The notes beneath the pieces are model-generated. The model had not been told where the DNA came from. It saw only the letters and a list, made by a program, of their open reading frames with translations, and ran no database searches. Position numbers and translations under genes: made by a program. Positions 15,811 through 25,081 of a stretch of 64,000 nt of DNA are shown here, piece after piece. Numbering within the stretch: position 1 is the first letter of the stretch; each line of letters opens with the position of its first letter. This DNA comes from Gammaproteobacteria bacterium (GTDB taxonomy: Bacteria; Pseudomonadota; Gammaproteobacteria; Steroidobacterales; Steroidobacteraceae): the NCBI GenBank assembly GCA_021773365.1, contig JAJFKF010000020.1, positions 62,001-126,000 on the forward strand. The letters are read 5' to 3'.

Positions 15811-16998
15811 TCAGGCCGCGAGCTTTTCGAGTTCTTTTTCTTTCTGAAGCCGCAGTGTGTCCAGATGGTCGGCCCAAGCCTGCATCATCTTCGCGCGCGG
15901 CTTCAGATACAGCGCATGATTGTAGGCAGCGCTGACTGCATTTCTCTCCTGATGTGCGAGCTGCAGCTCGATATGTTCGTGCGGCCAGCCTTGCTCGTGG
16001 AGAATGGTGGACGCCACGCCCCGGAAGCCGTGGCCAGTCATCCGTCCCCGATAGCCCATCCGATAAAGGGCAAACAGCAGCGTGTTGTTGCTCATGGGCT
16101 TGGTCGGATCGATGTCGCCCGGAAATACGAACTCCCGGTCAAACGAAACTGCCCGAAGCTTCGCCAGTATCGCCAGCGCTTGCTTGCTCAGCGGCACGAT
16201 GTGAGGGGTCCGCATCTTCATGCGCTCCGCGGGAACATCCCAACGTCCCGCTTTGGTGTCGAATTCCGACCACTGCGCGCAGATCAATTCGGAGGTCCGA
16301 ACGAAGGTCAGTGACATGAGCTGAAGCGCAAGGCGGGTATGGTCCGCCCCGACATAGCTGTCGATGGCGTGGAGGAGCTCGGGCAAATCCCTGGCATCAA
16401 CACGCGGGTAGTTCCTGCGCTTGAAGGGTTTGAGTATGTCGGCGGGCTTGACGCCGGCCACCGGATTAAAGGTGGTCAGATCATGGGCTACCGCGTAGCG
16501 CATGATCTGGCCGCAGACCTGCAGCGCCCGCTTGGCGATATCTACGGCCCCCCGGGCCTCGATTTTGAGCACCGCATGGCGGAAGTCAGCCGTTGAGAGT
16601 CTGGACAGCGGCAGCGAGCCGATCTGCGGGAAGATGTCAGCTTCCAGGCGCTTGATGATGTAGTGGGCATGGCGGTTGGTCCGCCCCGTCATCCAGCGCG
16701 CATACCATTCACGCGCGACGTCCTCGAAGGTCTTCTCCGAAGCTTGCTTGTGCTGGGCAGGATCAATGTCTTCGGCGAGCAGTTGCCGGGCCTGCTGATG
16801 GCGCGCGCGGGCCTTGGCCAGACTCACTTCCGGGTATGTGCCCAAAGCCAGAGTTTTCTGCTTGCCCTTGAAACGGTAGCTGTATCGCCAGTACCGGCCG
16901 CCATTGGGCGTAACTAACAGATGCAAGCCTCCTGCGTCGGAGAGCTTGCGTGACCGATCGGAGCGTTTGAGGCTTCGAATCGCGGAGTCCGTAAGCAT
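15811..16998 (-). CDS. Tyrosine-recombinase integrase, P4 type
   Basis: 395 residues. N-terminal DUF4102 arm-binding domain (LTDSAIRSLKRSDRSRKLSD, GLHLLVTPNGGRYWRYSYRF), SAM-like core-binding domain, C-terminal catalytic domain with Arg in FVRTSEL, the HxxR pair in TGHGFRG, a later His in LQLAHQERN and the nucleophile Tyr in VSAAYNHALYL. Full-length for the family. Its start faces the 3' end of tRNA-Ser 160 bases away, the usual arrangement for an element integrated at that tRNA, so it probably integrated the segment to its left. Confidence 0.93.
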   Translation of the reverse strand: MLTDSAIRSLKRSDRSRKLSDAGGLHLLVTPNGGRYWRYSYRFKGKQKTLALGTYPEVSLAKARARHQQARQLLAEDIDPAQHKQASEKTFEDVAREWYARWMTGRTNRHAHYIIKRLEADIFPQIGSLPLSRLSTADFRHAVLKIEARGAVDIAKRALQVCGQIMRYAVAHDLTTFNPVAGVKPADILKPFKRRNYPRVDARDLPELLHAIDSYVGADHTRLALQLMSLTFVRTSELICAQWSEFDTKAGRWDVPAERMKMRTPHIVPLSKQALAILAKLRAVSFDREFVFPGDIDPTKPMSNNTLLFALYRMGYRGRMTGHGFRGVASTILHEQGWPHEHIELQLAHQERNAVSAAYNHALYLKPRAKMMQAWADHLDTLRLQKEKELEKLAA

Positions 16999-17088
16999 GT
17001 GTTGGTACCTGCGTCATCCATGGGTCGGTACCAACGAATATACCAACAGTTGACCGGGACAGCAAAAAACGGGGTGAGACCGCTTGAG

Positions 17089-17113
17089 AAATAAAACGCC
17101 TATTTTTCTAGGC
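17089..17113 (-). terminator. Terminator of tRNA-Ser transcript
   Basis: On the minus strand: stem GCCTA (17113-17109) with TAGGC (17102-17098), loop of 6 bases, then GTTTTATTT. Short, but followed by a T-rich stretch and placed about 45 bases after the tRNA 3' end. If the island inserted at the tRNA 3' end, this terminator belongs to the island. Confidence 0.5.
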
Positions 17114-17159
17114 TTTTTCTGCTTTTTGAGACTTCCTGAGACTGCCTGAGAAGGCTGAT

Positions 17160-17252
17160 TGGCGGAGAGTGAGGGATTCGAACCCTCGATAGGCCTTTTG
17201 ATCCCATAGCGGTTTAGCAAACCGACGCCTTCGACCACTCGGCCATCTCTCC
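17160..17252 (-). tRNA. tRNA-Ser (anticodon GCU), integration target
   Basis: Read on the minus strand the gene starts GGAGAGATGGCCGAGTGG and has the anticodon loop TTTGCTAAA (GCU), a long variable arm, the T-arm GAGGGTTCGAATCCCTC, the discriminator G and an encoded CCA (17162-17160). The acceptor stem pairs GGAGAG with CTCTCC, with an A-A mismatch at the seventh position. The long variable arm and GCU anticodon identify a serine tRNA for AGC/AGU. The adjacent integrase indicates its 3' half served as attB. Confidence 0.95.
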
Positions 17253-17513
17253 AGCACCTCCCCTTGCGAGAGGCGAGCATGATGCTGATTGGAAGCCGGC
17301 TGAGTAAAGAGCGTTCGCGGAGGGATGCCCAGGTGGCAGCGCTGAGACAATGTATTTGTATTTCTATTACTTACACAGCTCCGTAGGGCATGGTCCGCAG
17401 TATCGCGCCAGATTCCCCGGATTAGCGGGCGCAGCCTGCTCGTCAAGCACAATGGCGTCTTGATAAAGGAGTCGTGTGGCCAGGCGCGTGGTTTCTGTGC
17501 CGGAGAGCTCCAA

Positions 17514-18926
17514 CTATCGTCGGTTCCACAGCTGTTTCGGCACCTGTCCCTTCTTGAGCTTTTCGACGTTGTCGAGAATGAGCGTTCGAGTATCGGGCAC
17601 GTTCTCCAGAATGGGATCCTCACTGGCGCGTATCATGGCGTCGATGGCTTCCTGCTGCCTGCCCGTCTTCATCAAGAGTCCGGCATACACTGCGCCGCTG
17701 GAGAAATGCGGCAGGTATTCGTTGGCCTGCCAGGCCCATTTCGCGGCCTTCTCCAGCGCATCCCGGTCCTGCACTCCGCCGCTGTAGATCGCCTCCGCGG
17801 CATCGCGCAGCGCGTATGAAAACGACACCATCCTGCGCGCCTTCATGAATCGCGAGTCCAGGCCCGGCGCCTGCTTTGCCGGGTCGCCGCCGGGAGATGC
17901 ACTCCTGAGCTTCTCGTAGTCGGCCGCGTCCGCCGCCAGTATTGCCTGCACATCCTGCTTTAGCAGGCAGTTCTCCACCAGGTCCTGCGCAGCGAGAATC
18001 AGTTCCTGCTCATTCCCGGTCTGGGCGTAAAACCGCATTACCATTCCTTTGGTTGTCTGTGCCACGCTCTCATCCGATTCTGCGCGAAGTATTGCCACGC
18101 GCCGGACGGCATCCACCGCCAGCGGCAGCTGATCAGCGCGGTTTTGCTTCACGATCACATCCTTGAAGTAATTATCGAGCCCCATCTGCAATACAGCCAG
18201 CGAGAAGCTTGGGCCTCCAGCCTTATCGCTTCGCAGAAGCAGATCCAGCGCCTGATAATTCCGAGTAGCATAGTCAAACAGTTTCCCGTGCGGCAGGTAT
18301 TCGATTGCAGGATCGAAATACAGGATGGCCGACACCAACTCCTTGTCCGCGAAATCTTCGGGCCCCAGCTGACCCATCAATTCCTCGATGATCACCGCAG
18401 AGGATACCTTCACGGCGCTGCGCTTCTTCAGATATCCGATCAGAAACGCCTTACCCCTCTCTCCGGCCTCGTATTCAGCCATCCATGCTGCCATCGGCTT
18501 CGGGTCGTCCTTTTCCTTGAGGGCAACCTGCGCCTCCTGCAAGAAGCGCTGCACAGGCATTGCGCCCGACGAGCGGTAGATCAACTGACCGTTGCCATCA
18601 ACAAAGAGATAGGTTGGATAGGCCTTCACATTGAACGAACCGGCGATCTGTACACCCTCGCCCTTCTCGGCATCGATCTTGTAGTTGATGAAGGACTGAT
18701 TGAACAACCCGCCCACGTCGGCACGCGGAAAGACATCCGCCGCCATCTGCTTGCATGGCCCGCACCAGCTCGTGTACACGTCGATGAATATCAGTCTGTC
18801 AGTGCTCCGAGCCTTCTCCAGCACCTCTTGCCAGGCTCCATGCTCAAACTGGATCCCGGCCGGTTCTCCAGCCGTCGCGGCCACGGAAATCAGGGACAGG
18901 AGCACTACAAACTTCATATTGCGCAT
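17514..18926 (-). CDS. Exported thioredoxin-like protein with long helical C-terminus (module 3)
   Basis: 470 residues. Signal peptide (MKFVVLLSLISVAATA, about residues 4-19), an N-terminal thioredoxin domain of the Thioredoxin_7/DsbD-C kind (LIFIDVYTSWCGPCKQMAAD, cis-Pro loop VKAYPTYLFVDG), then about 330 helical residues without a named domain. It follows the TlpA gene at 18967 by 40 bases on the same strand and is the last gene of the receptor-TlpA-thioredoxin series. A second thioredoxin in the same operon suggests a two-step redox relay; this is inference. Confidence 0.85.
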   Translation of the reverse strand: MRNMKFVVLLSLISVAATAGEPAGIQFEHGAWQEVLEKARSTDRLIFIDVYTSWCGPCKQMAADVFPRADVGGLFNQSFINYKIDAEKGEGVQIAGSFNVKAYPTYLFVDGNGQLIYRSSGAMPVQRFLQEAQVALKEKDDPKPMAAWMAEYEAGERGKAFLIGYLKKRSAVKVSSAVIIEELMGQLGPEDFADKELVSAILYFDPAIEYLPHGKLFDYATRNYQALDLLLRSDKAGGPSFSLAVLQMGLDNYFKDVIVKQNRADQLPLAVDAVRRVAILRAESDESVAQTTKGMVMRFYAQTGNEQELILAAQDLVENCLLKQDVQAILAADAADYEKLRSASPGGDPAKQAPGLDSRFMKARRMVSFSYALRDAAEAIYSGGVQDRDALEKAAKWAWQANEYLPHFSSGAVYAGLLMKTGRQQEAIDAMIRASEDPILENVPDTRTLILDNVEKLKKGQVPKQLWNRR

Positions 18927-18966
18927 GACTATTCAGCTCACTTGGACCACGGGAATTGACATTCGA

Positions 18967-20112
18967 TTACTTCAGCAACCGCTTGATTTCGGCATCGAGC
19001 TCGTCGCCGCGCAGATTGGTCGCGGCCAGCAACCCTTTCTTGTCCAGCAGTAGGGTGGCGGGAACGCCCTTGATGGCGTACTTCACGGCGTACTCATTCT
19101 TCCAGTACTTGCCATCGTAGTGATTCGGCCATGACATGCCTTTCTCGGTCAGGAACGCCTTCAACTGTTCGGCCGATTTTGTATAGGCCGCAGGCTTGCC
19201 CGGCCCGGGAGCGTCATCGAGCGAGATACCGACGATCTCCAGCCCCTCCTCGCGGTACTGCTGGTACAGCGCCTTCAGATGTGGCACCTCCGCCATGCAG
19301 GGCCCGCACCAGGTGGCCCAGAAGTCCACCAGCACCACCTTGCCGCGTAGTTTTTCCAGATCCACCTCGCGCCCGTCCACGGCGGTGAACTTCATCTCCA
19401 GCGGTTCATCGCGCGCGACGTTCACCTGCATCTTGCCTTCGGCGAACTTTCGCACCGCCTCATTGGGACTTTTCAGCAGCGTCTGCAGCCGCTCGACCAG
19501 CAGATCCGGATACCGCCGCTCAAGCCCCATGTACAGACGGCCCTCGAAATCAGCGAGTTTCGGATCGTCCGGAAAGCGACGGGTGTATTCATCCACTGTG
19601 ACGATCGCGTCGGTCGCCGGGATGTTCGGCGACATATTCTGACGGTACAGGTAGCCCTCGATGCCGCCCTTGACCAGCACCTCGGGAAGCGCAGCGGACT
19701 GGGCCAGAAGCTGCTCGTACAGCGCCTTTGCGTAGGCCCCCCACGCGGCACGCGCAGCCTCGTCACGTTTGAAGGCGGCCGGACCGTCCTTCTGCGGATC
19801 GCCGACGGTCTCGTATACGTAGCCGTGGGTGGTTCTGATGATTTCAACCGCCGCGCTCCAGCGCCGCGGATCCTTCGGATATCCTTCGAAGATATCCAGT
19901 GCCCTGCGGCTCAGTTCGCGCGCGCGGGCCGCCGCTTCCTGCGCCGATTTCGGCTGCTGGTTACTCACCGCCTCGTATTGCGCCCAGGCCTCGTCAAAGC
20001 TGCGCTCGGGCTGTGCCGGATCGGTGAAGGGCAACGTTTGTCCGTACGCGGCGCTTGCCAGCAGGAAGACGCACAGCAGCGCGCCGCCGAGGATGCGGTG
20101 GATGAATTTCAT
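18967..20112 (-). CDS. TlpA-like thioredoxin with helical N-terminal domain (module 3)
   Basis: 381 residues: signal peptide (MKFIHRILGGALLCVFLLASAAYG), about 200 helical residues (FDEAWAQYEAVSNQQPKSAQ onward), then a TlpA domain with VVLVDFWATWCGPCMAEVPH and the cis-Pro loop AIKGVPATLLLDKKG. Same plan as the module 2 gene at 2496, including the sequence preceding the redox domain (DGREVDLEKLRGKVVLVDF versus DGRQVNLDQMRGKVVLVDF), so they are paralogues. It starts 12 bases after the receptor gene and is probably translated from the same mRNA. Confidence 0.88.
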   Translation of the reverse strand: MKFIHRILGGALLCVFLLASAAYGQTLPFTDPAQPERSFDEAWAQYEAVSNQQPKSAQEAAARARELSRRALDIFEGYPKDPRRWSAAVEIIRTTHGYVYETVGDPQKDGPAAFKRDEAARAAWGAYAKALYEQLLAQSAALPEVLVKGGIEGYLYRQNMSPNIPATDAIVTVDEYTRRFPDDPKLADFEGRLYMGLERRYPDLLVERLQTLLKSPNEAVRKFAEGKMQVNVARDEPLEMKFTAVDGREVDLEKLRGKVVLVDFWATWCGPCMAEVPHLKALYQQYREEGLEIVGISLDDAPGPGKPAAYTKSAEQLKAFLTEKGMSWPNHYDGKYWKNEYAVKYAIKGVPATLLLDKKGLLAATNLRGDELDAEIKRLLK

Positions 20113-20124
20113 GCGCGAGTGTCC

Positions 20125-23100
20125 TTAAAAGGAGGTACGGAGATTGAGGTAGAAAAATCGCTGGCGCGGATCGTTCAGCGCGCTGTACCAGGAGTTCGCG
20201 CTGTTATCGATGAAGGGCGGTGCGTGATCGAACACATTCATCACGCCCGCACTCCAGCGCGCGTTCTCCAGCAGCTGCAGCCAGCCCGCCGCGCCCGCCG
20301 CGCCCGCCAGGGAGTAACTGAATTGCACGTCGTGCTCGAGCGTGCTCGGCGCGGACGCATTCATGGGTGTTCCGCCCAGGTTGGTGTAGTCGTAGCCATC
20401 GAAGTATCGCGCCGTCCACGATGCGCCCCAGCGCTGCCGCTGCCAGGAAACACCAGCCTTGCCGCGCCACTTCAGCACGCCCGCTGAACCAAAGAAGCCG
20501 AGATTGCCCACGGTATCGACTTCGGGTGCATTGACGGTCACCTGGCGGGTGAAGCGCCGAGTGTTGGTCGCCGCGCCGGACAGGCGAAAGTTACCCGCGG
20601 CAGTGGGCAGCTCATAGTCGATGGAATAATCGATGCCATCGGCGAACTGCCGCGCCAGATTCACGTAGGGCTGGTCGATGCGGATGATGGGACCGGGCAC
20701 ACCCACCGGATCGCCCGGCAGGTTGGGGCCGCGCACCACCAGCGCCGGAATCAGCGCCGCCTCGGCCATCGACAGCACGGCCGGCTGGTCCTTCTTGTCG
20801 TAGCGGAAGTAGGCCACGTTGATGGTCAGTCCCTCCAGCCAGCGCGGCGTGAGCACGATGCCGGCATCAAGCGTCTGGGAGGTTTCCGGCTTCAGGCCCG
20901 GGTCGCCCGCGCCGTAGGTGTAATCGATCTGCGGAGCATTCGGCAGCCCCGGTCGCTGCGGATCCACGTAGGAGTACTGGGCAAAGGTCGTGGTACTTAC
21001 GCTCGGGACGTTGCTGAGCTGCACCTGCGTGGGCGGCTGAAATCCCTCGCTGATCTGCGCGCGCAGCGCCAGATCACGCATCGGCGCCCATTTCAACGCC
21101 AGCATGGGCGGGTTGGCGGCCTGGAAGTCATCGTACTTCTCGTGTCGCATGGCGGCGGAGACTTCGAGCGCATACAGCAGCGGCTTGCGATTGTCCGCAC
21201 CGACCAGCGGAACAATCATTTCCATGTAGGCGGCCATGGATCCGCGGGTGGTGCTCGTGGATGAATCGCTGCTCCTGGGCGAGGCCGTAACTCCGTTCGC
21301 GGGCGGCAGATCAATGTAGCTGCCGGCGCCATAACTGTAGCGGGCCGTGTTGTAGTAATACTCATGACGATATTCGGCGCCTGCGGACATCAGCACCGGA
21401 CCGCCCCAGGCGTCAAACAGCTCCCCGTTCAGGCGCCAGTTGGTGGCTGCGATCTCGGGGTGTGAAACGAAATCCGCATTGATGCGCAGCTTCTCCAGCT
21501 CGGACTGCGCCAGCATGGGCGCCACCGTGTAGTCCTTGAGCGGGTTGTACAGGCCGTTGGCCGCGGCGAAACGCAGCAGACTCTGGTAGCGGATGTTGCG
21601 CGCCCGGGTTTCATTGCGGTCCCAGGAGCCATCCACGGCCCATTTGAACGGGCGCGCGCCCAGCGCCTCGAATTGACCTTTGAGGCCCGCCACCAGGCGG
21701 AAGGTTTGCTGCTTGCCGATGTTCTCGGTCCGCGGCACGTCGGCAGGCACCACCCGCGCGATCACCGTACTTCCGACGAATCCGGGCGTTACATTGTTGC
21801 GGAAGGGATTGAGCGGATTGGCCGGGCCCAGCGTGAACACCGACGACAGTCCTTCGTAGTCGCTGGCGCTGTTGTCGGCCCAGCGGTAGTTGGCCTCCAC
21901 ATAGGCGGCGAGACGCTCCCCACGTATGGCGTGTTCCAGCGTCGCGAACAGCGAGACCGACTCGTTGGGCGACACCAGATTGCGCAGTCCCAGATTCGAG
22001 GCATCCACATGGGCCTGACCTGCGGTGGCGGCGAAGGATGCGGGCGTCAGTCCCGCGCCGTCGGTGCCCACGGGGATCCCCGCGAAAAAGTCACCGGGAC
22101 TGCCGGGAATACCGAGACTGCCGACGGCGGGACTGCGCACCACAGTGGCGCGTTGACCGGTAAACGTACCCACGACACGCGACACATAACCCGCCGAGCC
22201 CGGGGGATTCAGCTCCAGCACCCCGAGGTGATAATCCCGTTGGTTGAGCCGCAGTGCCTCACTCTGTTTGTATTCGAAAAATACCGACTGACTGGTGCGG
22301 CCCTCGTTGAAACTCATCCCGTGCGAGAGCGCGAGCCGTATTTCCTCCGCGCCACCGTTGGCGGTGCCGAAACGCGCTTCGAATCCGGTGCCGCTGTAGT
22401 CCTTGCGTAATACGATGTTCACCACGCCGGCCATGGCGTTGGCGCCGTAGATGGCCGATCCGGAAGACGGCAACACTTCGATGCGCTCCACTGCGCTCAG
22501 CGGGATGCGGCTGATATCAGGGCCCTTCGATTCGCTGCCATACAGCCGACGGCCGTTGACCAGAATCAGCGTCTGGTTGCTGCCGAAACCGCGCAGGTCC
22601 AGCGTGTCGGTCATGGTCTCGATCCCGATGGCCAGATTGCCCTGAACCTGCAGCGTCCGTTGTGTGTCCGTACCCACATTCGCCGCCTGCGGCAACTGAC
22701 GAACCAGCAGCTCCTGCAGGCTACTGGCGCCCGAACGATCGATGGCCTCACGGTCGATGATTTCATACCGCACAGCCTGGTTGGGCTGGCGCGGAATCAC
22801 GCCCTGGTTCACCAGTCCGGTCTCGCGCACACCCGTTACCACCAACTCCCCGCTCGATGATTCGTCGGCGAGCCCAACAGCAGCCGGCTCGCTGGCGGAT
22901 GCCGGCGCAGCAACAGCATCCGCCAGCCGCAATGAGACTTCCTGTGCCGCCGGCTCCGCCGCCCCGCGCTTCTCGCTGGCACGGATCGACACCGTCTTCG
23001 GATTGACGAACTCATAACTCAGTCCCGAGCTGGCCAACAGCAGGTCGAGGGCTTCCTTTGGTGTATAGGTGCCATTGACCCGCGGTGCCTGCATGCCCTT

Positions 23101-23295
23101 GGCGCCGCCTTCGATCGGCACCAGCACCATATAGCCGGTCTGATCGGCCCAGGCATTCAGCGCTGCCGCCAGGGACTGGGCCTTGATGTTTACCTTCACC
23201 GGCGTAGGCGCAGGCGGCGCGGTTTGCGCCTGCAGTCCCGCCATGCTGCCTAGCAACAATATGAAAGTCAGCAATGTGTGTTTCAAAGCCTGCAT
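20125..23295 (-). CDS. TonB-dependent receptor with STN signalling domain (module 3)
   Basis: 1056 residues from ATG 23295, chosen because GGAGGGGAG lies six bases upstream; the ATG at 23316 would translate that site. Signal peptide (MQALKHTLLTFILLLGSMAG), STN domain (VKVNIKAQSLAAALNAWADQ), a linker, TonB-box-like SGELVVTGVRE, plug with LILVNGRRLYGSES and IEVLPSSGSAIYGANAMAG, and barrel ending in FFYLNLRTSF with terminal Phe. Divergent from its sigma factor at 23429. Large for a TonB receptor, as is common for receptors of oligomeric substrates. Substrate unknown. Confidence 0.92.
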   Translation of the reverse strand: MQALKHTLLTFILLLGSMAGLQAQTAPPAPTPVKVNIKAQSLAAALNAWADQTGYMVLVPIEGGAKGMQAPRVNGTYTPKEALDLLLASSGLSYEFVNPKTVSIRASEKRGAAEPAAQEVSLRLADAVAAPASASEPAAVGLADESSSGELVVTGVRETGLVNQGVIPRQPNQAVRYEIIDREAIDRSGASSLQELLVRQLPQAANVGTDTQRTLQVQGNLAIGIETMTDTLDLRGFGSNQTLILVNGRRLYGSESKGPDISRIPLSAVERIEVLPSSGSAIYGANAMAGVVNIVLRKDYSGTGFEARFGTANGGAEEIRLALSHGMSFNEGRTSQSVFFEYKQSEALRLNQRDYHLGVLELNPPGSAGYVSRVVGTFTGQRATVVRSPAVGSLGIPGSPGDFFAGIPVGTDGAGLTPASFAATAGQAHVDASNLGLRNLVSPNESVSLFATLEHAIRGERLAAYVEANYRWADNSASDYEGLSSVFTLGPANPLNPFRNNVTPGFVGSTVIARVVPADVPRTENIGKQQTFRLVAGLKGQFEALGARPFKWAVDGSWDRNETRARNIRYQSLLRFAAANGLYNPLKDYTVAPMLAQSELEKLRINADFVSHPEIAATNWRLNGELFDAWGGPVLMSAGAEYRHEYYYNTARYSYGAGSYIDLPPANGVTASPRSSDSSTSTTRGSMAAYMEMIVPLVGADNRKPLLYALEVSAAMRHEKYDDFQAANPPMLALKWAPMRDLALRAQISEGFQPPTQVQLSNVPSVSTTTFAQYSYVDPQRPGLPNAPQIDYTYGAGDPGLKPETSQTLDAGIVLTPRWLEGLTINVAYFRYDKKDQPAVLSMAEAALIPALVVRGPNLPGDPVGVPGPIIRIDQPYVNLARQFADGIDYSIDYELPTAAGNFRLSGAATNTRRFTRQVTVNAPEVDTVGNLGFFGSAGVLKWRGKAGVSWQRQRWGASWTARYFDGYDYTNLGGTPMNASAPSTLEHDVQFSYSLAGAAGAAGWLQLLENARWSAGVMNVFDHAPPFIDNSANSWYSALNDPRQRFFYLNLRTSF

Positions 23296-23405
23296 GGTGA
23301 TCTCCCCTCCAATCATACAAGTTGGGTTGCCTGCCGGTTACAGATGGAAAATTGCACCGAATCCCGAACATCCATTTTTCTGTTCAGGATTTGTGTTCCG
23401 GACCG

Positions 23406-23416
23406 GTCTAAGGGTA
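23406..23416 (+). promoter_or_regulatory. Promoter-like motif upstream of module 3 sigma gene
   Basis: GTCTAAGGGTA lies 12 bases before the sigma ATG. The identical 11-mer precedes the module 4 sigma gene at 57827-57837, 20 bases before its ATG. The position and sharing suggest a -10 or start-site element recognised by these ECF factors or the transcript start of the autoregulated sigma genes. Confidence 0.5.
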
Positions 23417-23428
23417 TGAAGGCACCCT

Positions 23429-23944
23429 ATGGACAAACCCCGACACATCCCGGCCGCGAGCGTGTTCAGCCATGCAAAGCATGGCTCCTACCTGCGTCAC
23501 TACCTCATGCGCCGGCTGCGCAACGCGCAGGACGCCCGCGACCTGGCGCAGGAGGTCTGGACCCGTCTGTTGCGGGTCGAGAATCCGGAACGCGTGCTGG
23601 AGCCGATTGCCTACGTGCGGCGGGCGGCGGCGAATGTGTTGATCGAGTTCCGCATGCGCCAGGCGCGCGAACCGGTGACATTCGATTCGGAAACCGCCGA
23701 ATCGATGGCGGAGAATCCGCTGCACAGCACCCCCGACGACATGGCCGACCGGCTGGGCGCACAGGACCAGCTGCAGCGCCTGCTTTCGCGGCTCCCGCGC
23801 ATCCAGCGCCAGATTCTCCTGATGCGTCTGTGTGATGGCCTGACCTACGCACAGATCGGCAAGCAGCTCGAACTCACCGCCGGCACCGCCGAGAGATACT
23901 TCTTCCACGCGATGAACACCGTGCGCGCGGAAAAACGGAACTGA
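23429..23944 (+). CDS. ECF sigma factor, FecI-like (module 3)
   Basis: 171 residues. Region 2: RHYLMRRLRNAQDARDLAQE, then VWTRLLRV; region 4: LSRLPRIQRQILLMRLCDGL and helix-turn-helix TYAQIGKQLELTAGTAERYF. FecR follows after one base. Divergent from the receptor gene, so the shared 133-base region must hold both promoters. The acidic stretch between regions 2 and 4 (ETAESMAENPLHSTPDD) is typical of the group. Confidence 0.92.
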   Translation: MDKPRHIPAASVFSHAKHGSYLRHYLMRRLRNAQDARDLAQEVWTRLLRVENPERVLEPIAYVRRAAANVLIEFRMRQAREPVTFDSETAESMAENPLHSTPDDMADRLGAQDQLQRLLSRLPRIQRQILLMRLCDGLTYAQIGKQLELTAGTAERYFFHAMNTVRAEKRN

Positions 23945-23945
23945 C

Positions 23946-24974
23946 ATGCAGCAATCTGGGACCGACACCCGCATCTTCGATCACGCCGTGCGCTGGATCG
24001 ACACCTTCAAGTCCGGCACCGGCGACCGCGCGACTTTCTTCGCCTGGCTGGCAGAGTCGCCCCGGCATGTCGAAGAACTGCAGTTCGCCCTGGCGCTGAT
24101 GGAGGAGATTTCAGAACTGACGTCACAGCAGCGGACCCAGATTGAAACCGTCGCGGACCAGGAGGGCGGCATCGCCGCGCAGATGACGGCAAGCGTGGTG
24201 CCCATCCGTCAGCACGGGCGTGCGGAGACACCGCGCCGGACAGATAGCCGCTGGATGCTGGTTTCGGGCCTGGCGGCCGGTGTCGCCGTCATCGCCCTGT
24301 CGACGTGGCTTGCCATCGGCAGCCTGGGCGCCCAGGTGTATGCCACCCGGATTGGCGAGCAGCGCTCCCTGCAGCTTGAGGACGGATCGACTGTTCACCT
24401 CAATGCGCGCTCACGCCTCAGGGTCCGCTTCACTGCCGAGCTGCGCCAGCTGGAGCTGATTGAGGGCGAGGCGTTGTTCAAGGTTGCCAGCGATGCGTCA
24501 AGGCCCTTCCGTGTTGCCGCCGACGAATCCGTTATCCAGGCCATTGGCACGCAATTCAATGTCCATCGTCGTGCCTCGGGCACCGTGGTTTCCGTACTCG
24601 AAGGCGCGGTGCGTGTGGAGCAGACCCAGGCGGCCGGCGCTGCGCCATCGACAACACTTAAGGCCGGTGAGGAGGTGCGCATCGGCAAGGATGGTCGACG
24701 GATACAGCAGGTGGTCGCCAGTCCCGGCAACGTCACTGCCTGGCGGCAGCACCGGCTGGTGTTTCAGGGCGACACGCTCGCCGACATCGCCACAGAGTTC
24801 AATCGCTACAATGTCTCGCCACAAATCCGCATCGAGGGAGAAGTGGCTGCCACCCGGCATTTCGCCGGAACCTTCGACACTGACGCGCCGCAGGCGCTGA
24901 TCGAGGCGCTCGCAGCCGATGCCTCACTGCAGATCACGCGCACCGACCGGGAAATCGTGATCCGATCGCGGTGA
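23946..24974 (+). CDS. FecR-type anti-sigma factor (module 3)
   Basis: 342 residues. DUF4880-like N-terminus (FDHAVRWIDTFKSGTGDRAT), a membrane helix (about 103-122, LVSGLAAGVAVIALSTWLAI), FecR domain (LEDGSTVHLNARSRL, EGEALFKVASDASRPF, AIGTQFNVHR), and a C-terminal DUF4974 domain (LVFQGDTLADIATEFNRYNV, RHFAGTFDTDAPQALIEALA). Full length. It presumably senses the periplasmic STN domain of the divergent receptor and controls the sigma factor encoded immediately upstream. Confidence 0.92.
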   Translation: MQQSGTDTRIFDHAVRWIDTFKSGTGDRATFFAWLAESPRHVEELQFALALMEEISELTSQQRTQIETVADQEGGIAAQMTASVVPIRQHGRAETPRRTDSRWMLVSGLAAGVAVIALSTWLAIGSLGAQVYATRIGEQRSLQLEDGSTVHLNARSRLRVRFTAELRQLELIEGEALFKVASDASRPFRVAADESVIQAIGTQFNVHRRASGTVVSVLEGAVRVEQTQAAGAAPSTTLKAGEEVRIGKDGRRIQQVVASPGNVTAWRQHRLVFQGDTLADIATEFNRYNVSPQIRIEGEVAATRHFAGTFDTDAPQALIEALAADASLQITRTDREIVIRSR

Positions 24975-25044
24975 TCCGATCACGACAGGCAACCTCGAAC
25001 TGGGCGTACCTCAATTGTAGCGCCGTCCCGGGAGGGGGCGCATT

Positions 25045-25073
25045 GGCCGGCGTGGATCATTCCAGCGCCGGCC
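25045..25073. terminator. Stem-loop between convergent fecR and csrA
   Basis: GGCCGGCG (25045-25052) pairs with CGCCGGCC (25066-25073); inside it TGGA pairs with TCCA across a TCAT loop, leaving one bulged G. It is 71 bases after the fecR stop and 9 bases beyond the csrA stop. No T-run, so intrinsic termination is uncertain, but the placement fits a bidirectional end. Confidence 0.5.
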
Positions 25074-25081
25074 CATCCTGC

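Noticed and set aside
10371-17160. Search for the second attachment site (copy of the tRNA-Ser 3' end)
   Set aside because: No repeat of GGCGGAGAGTGAGGG or of the T-arm was found by eye; the left island boundary therefore remains approximate.
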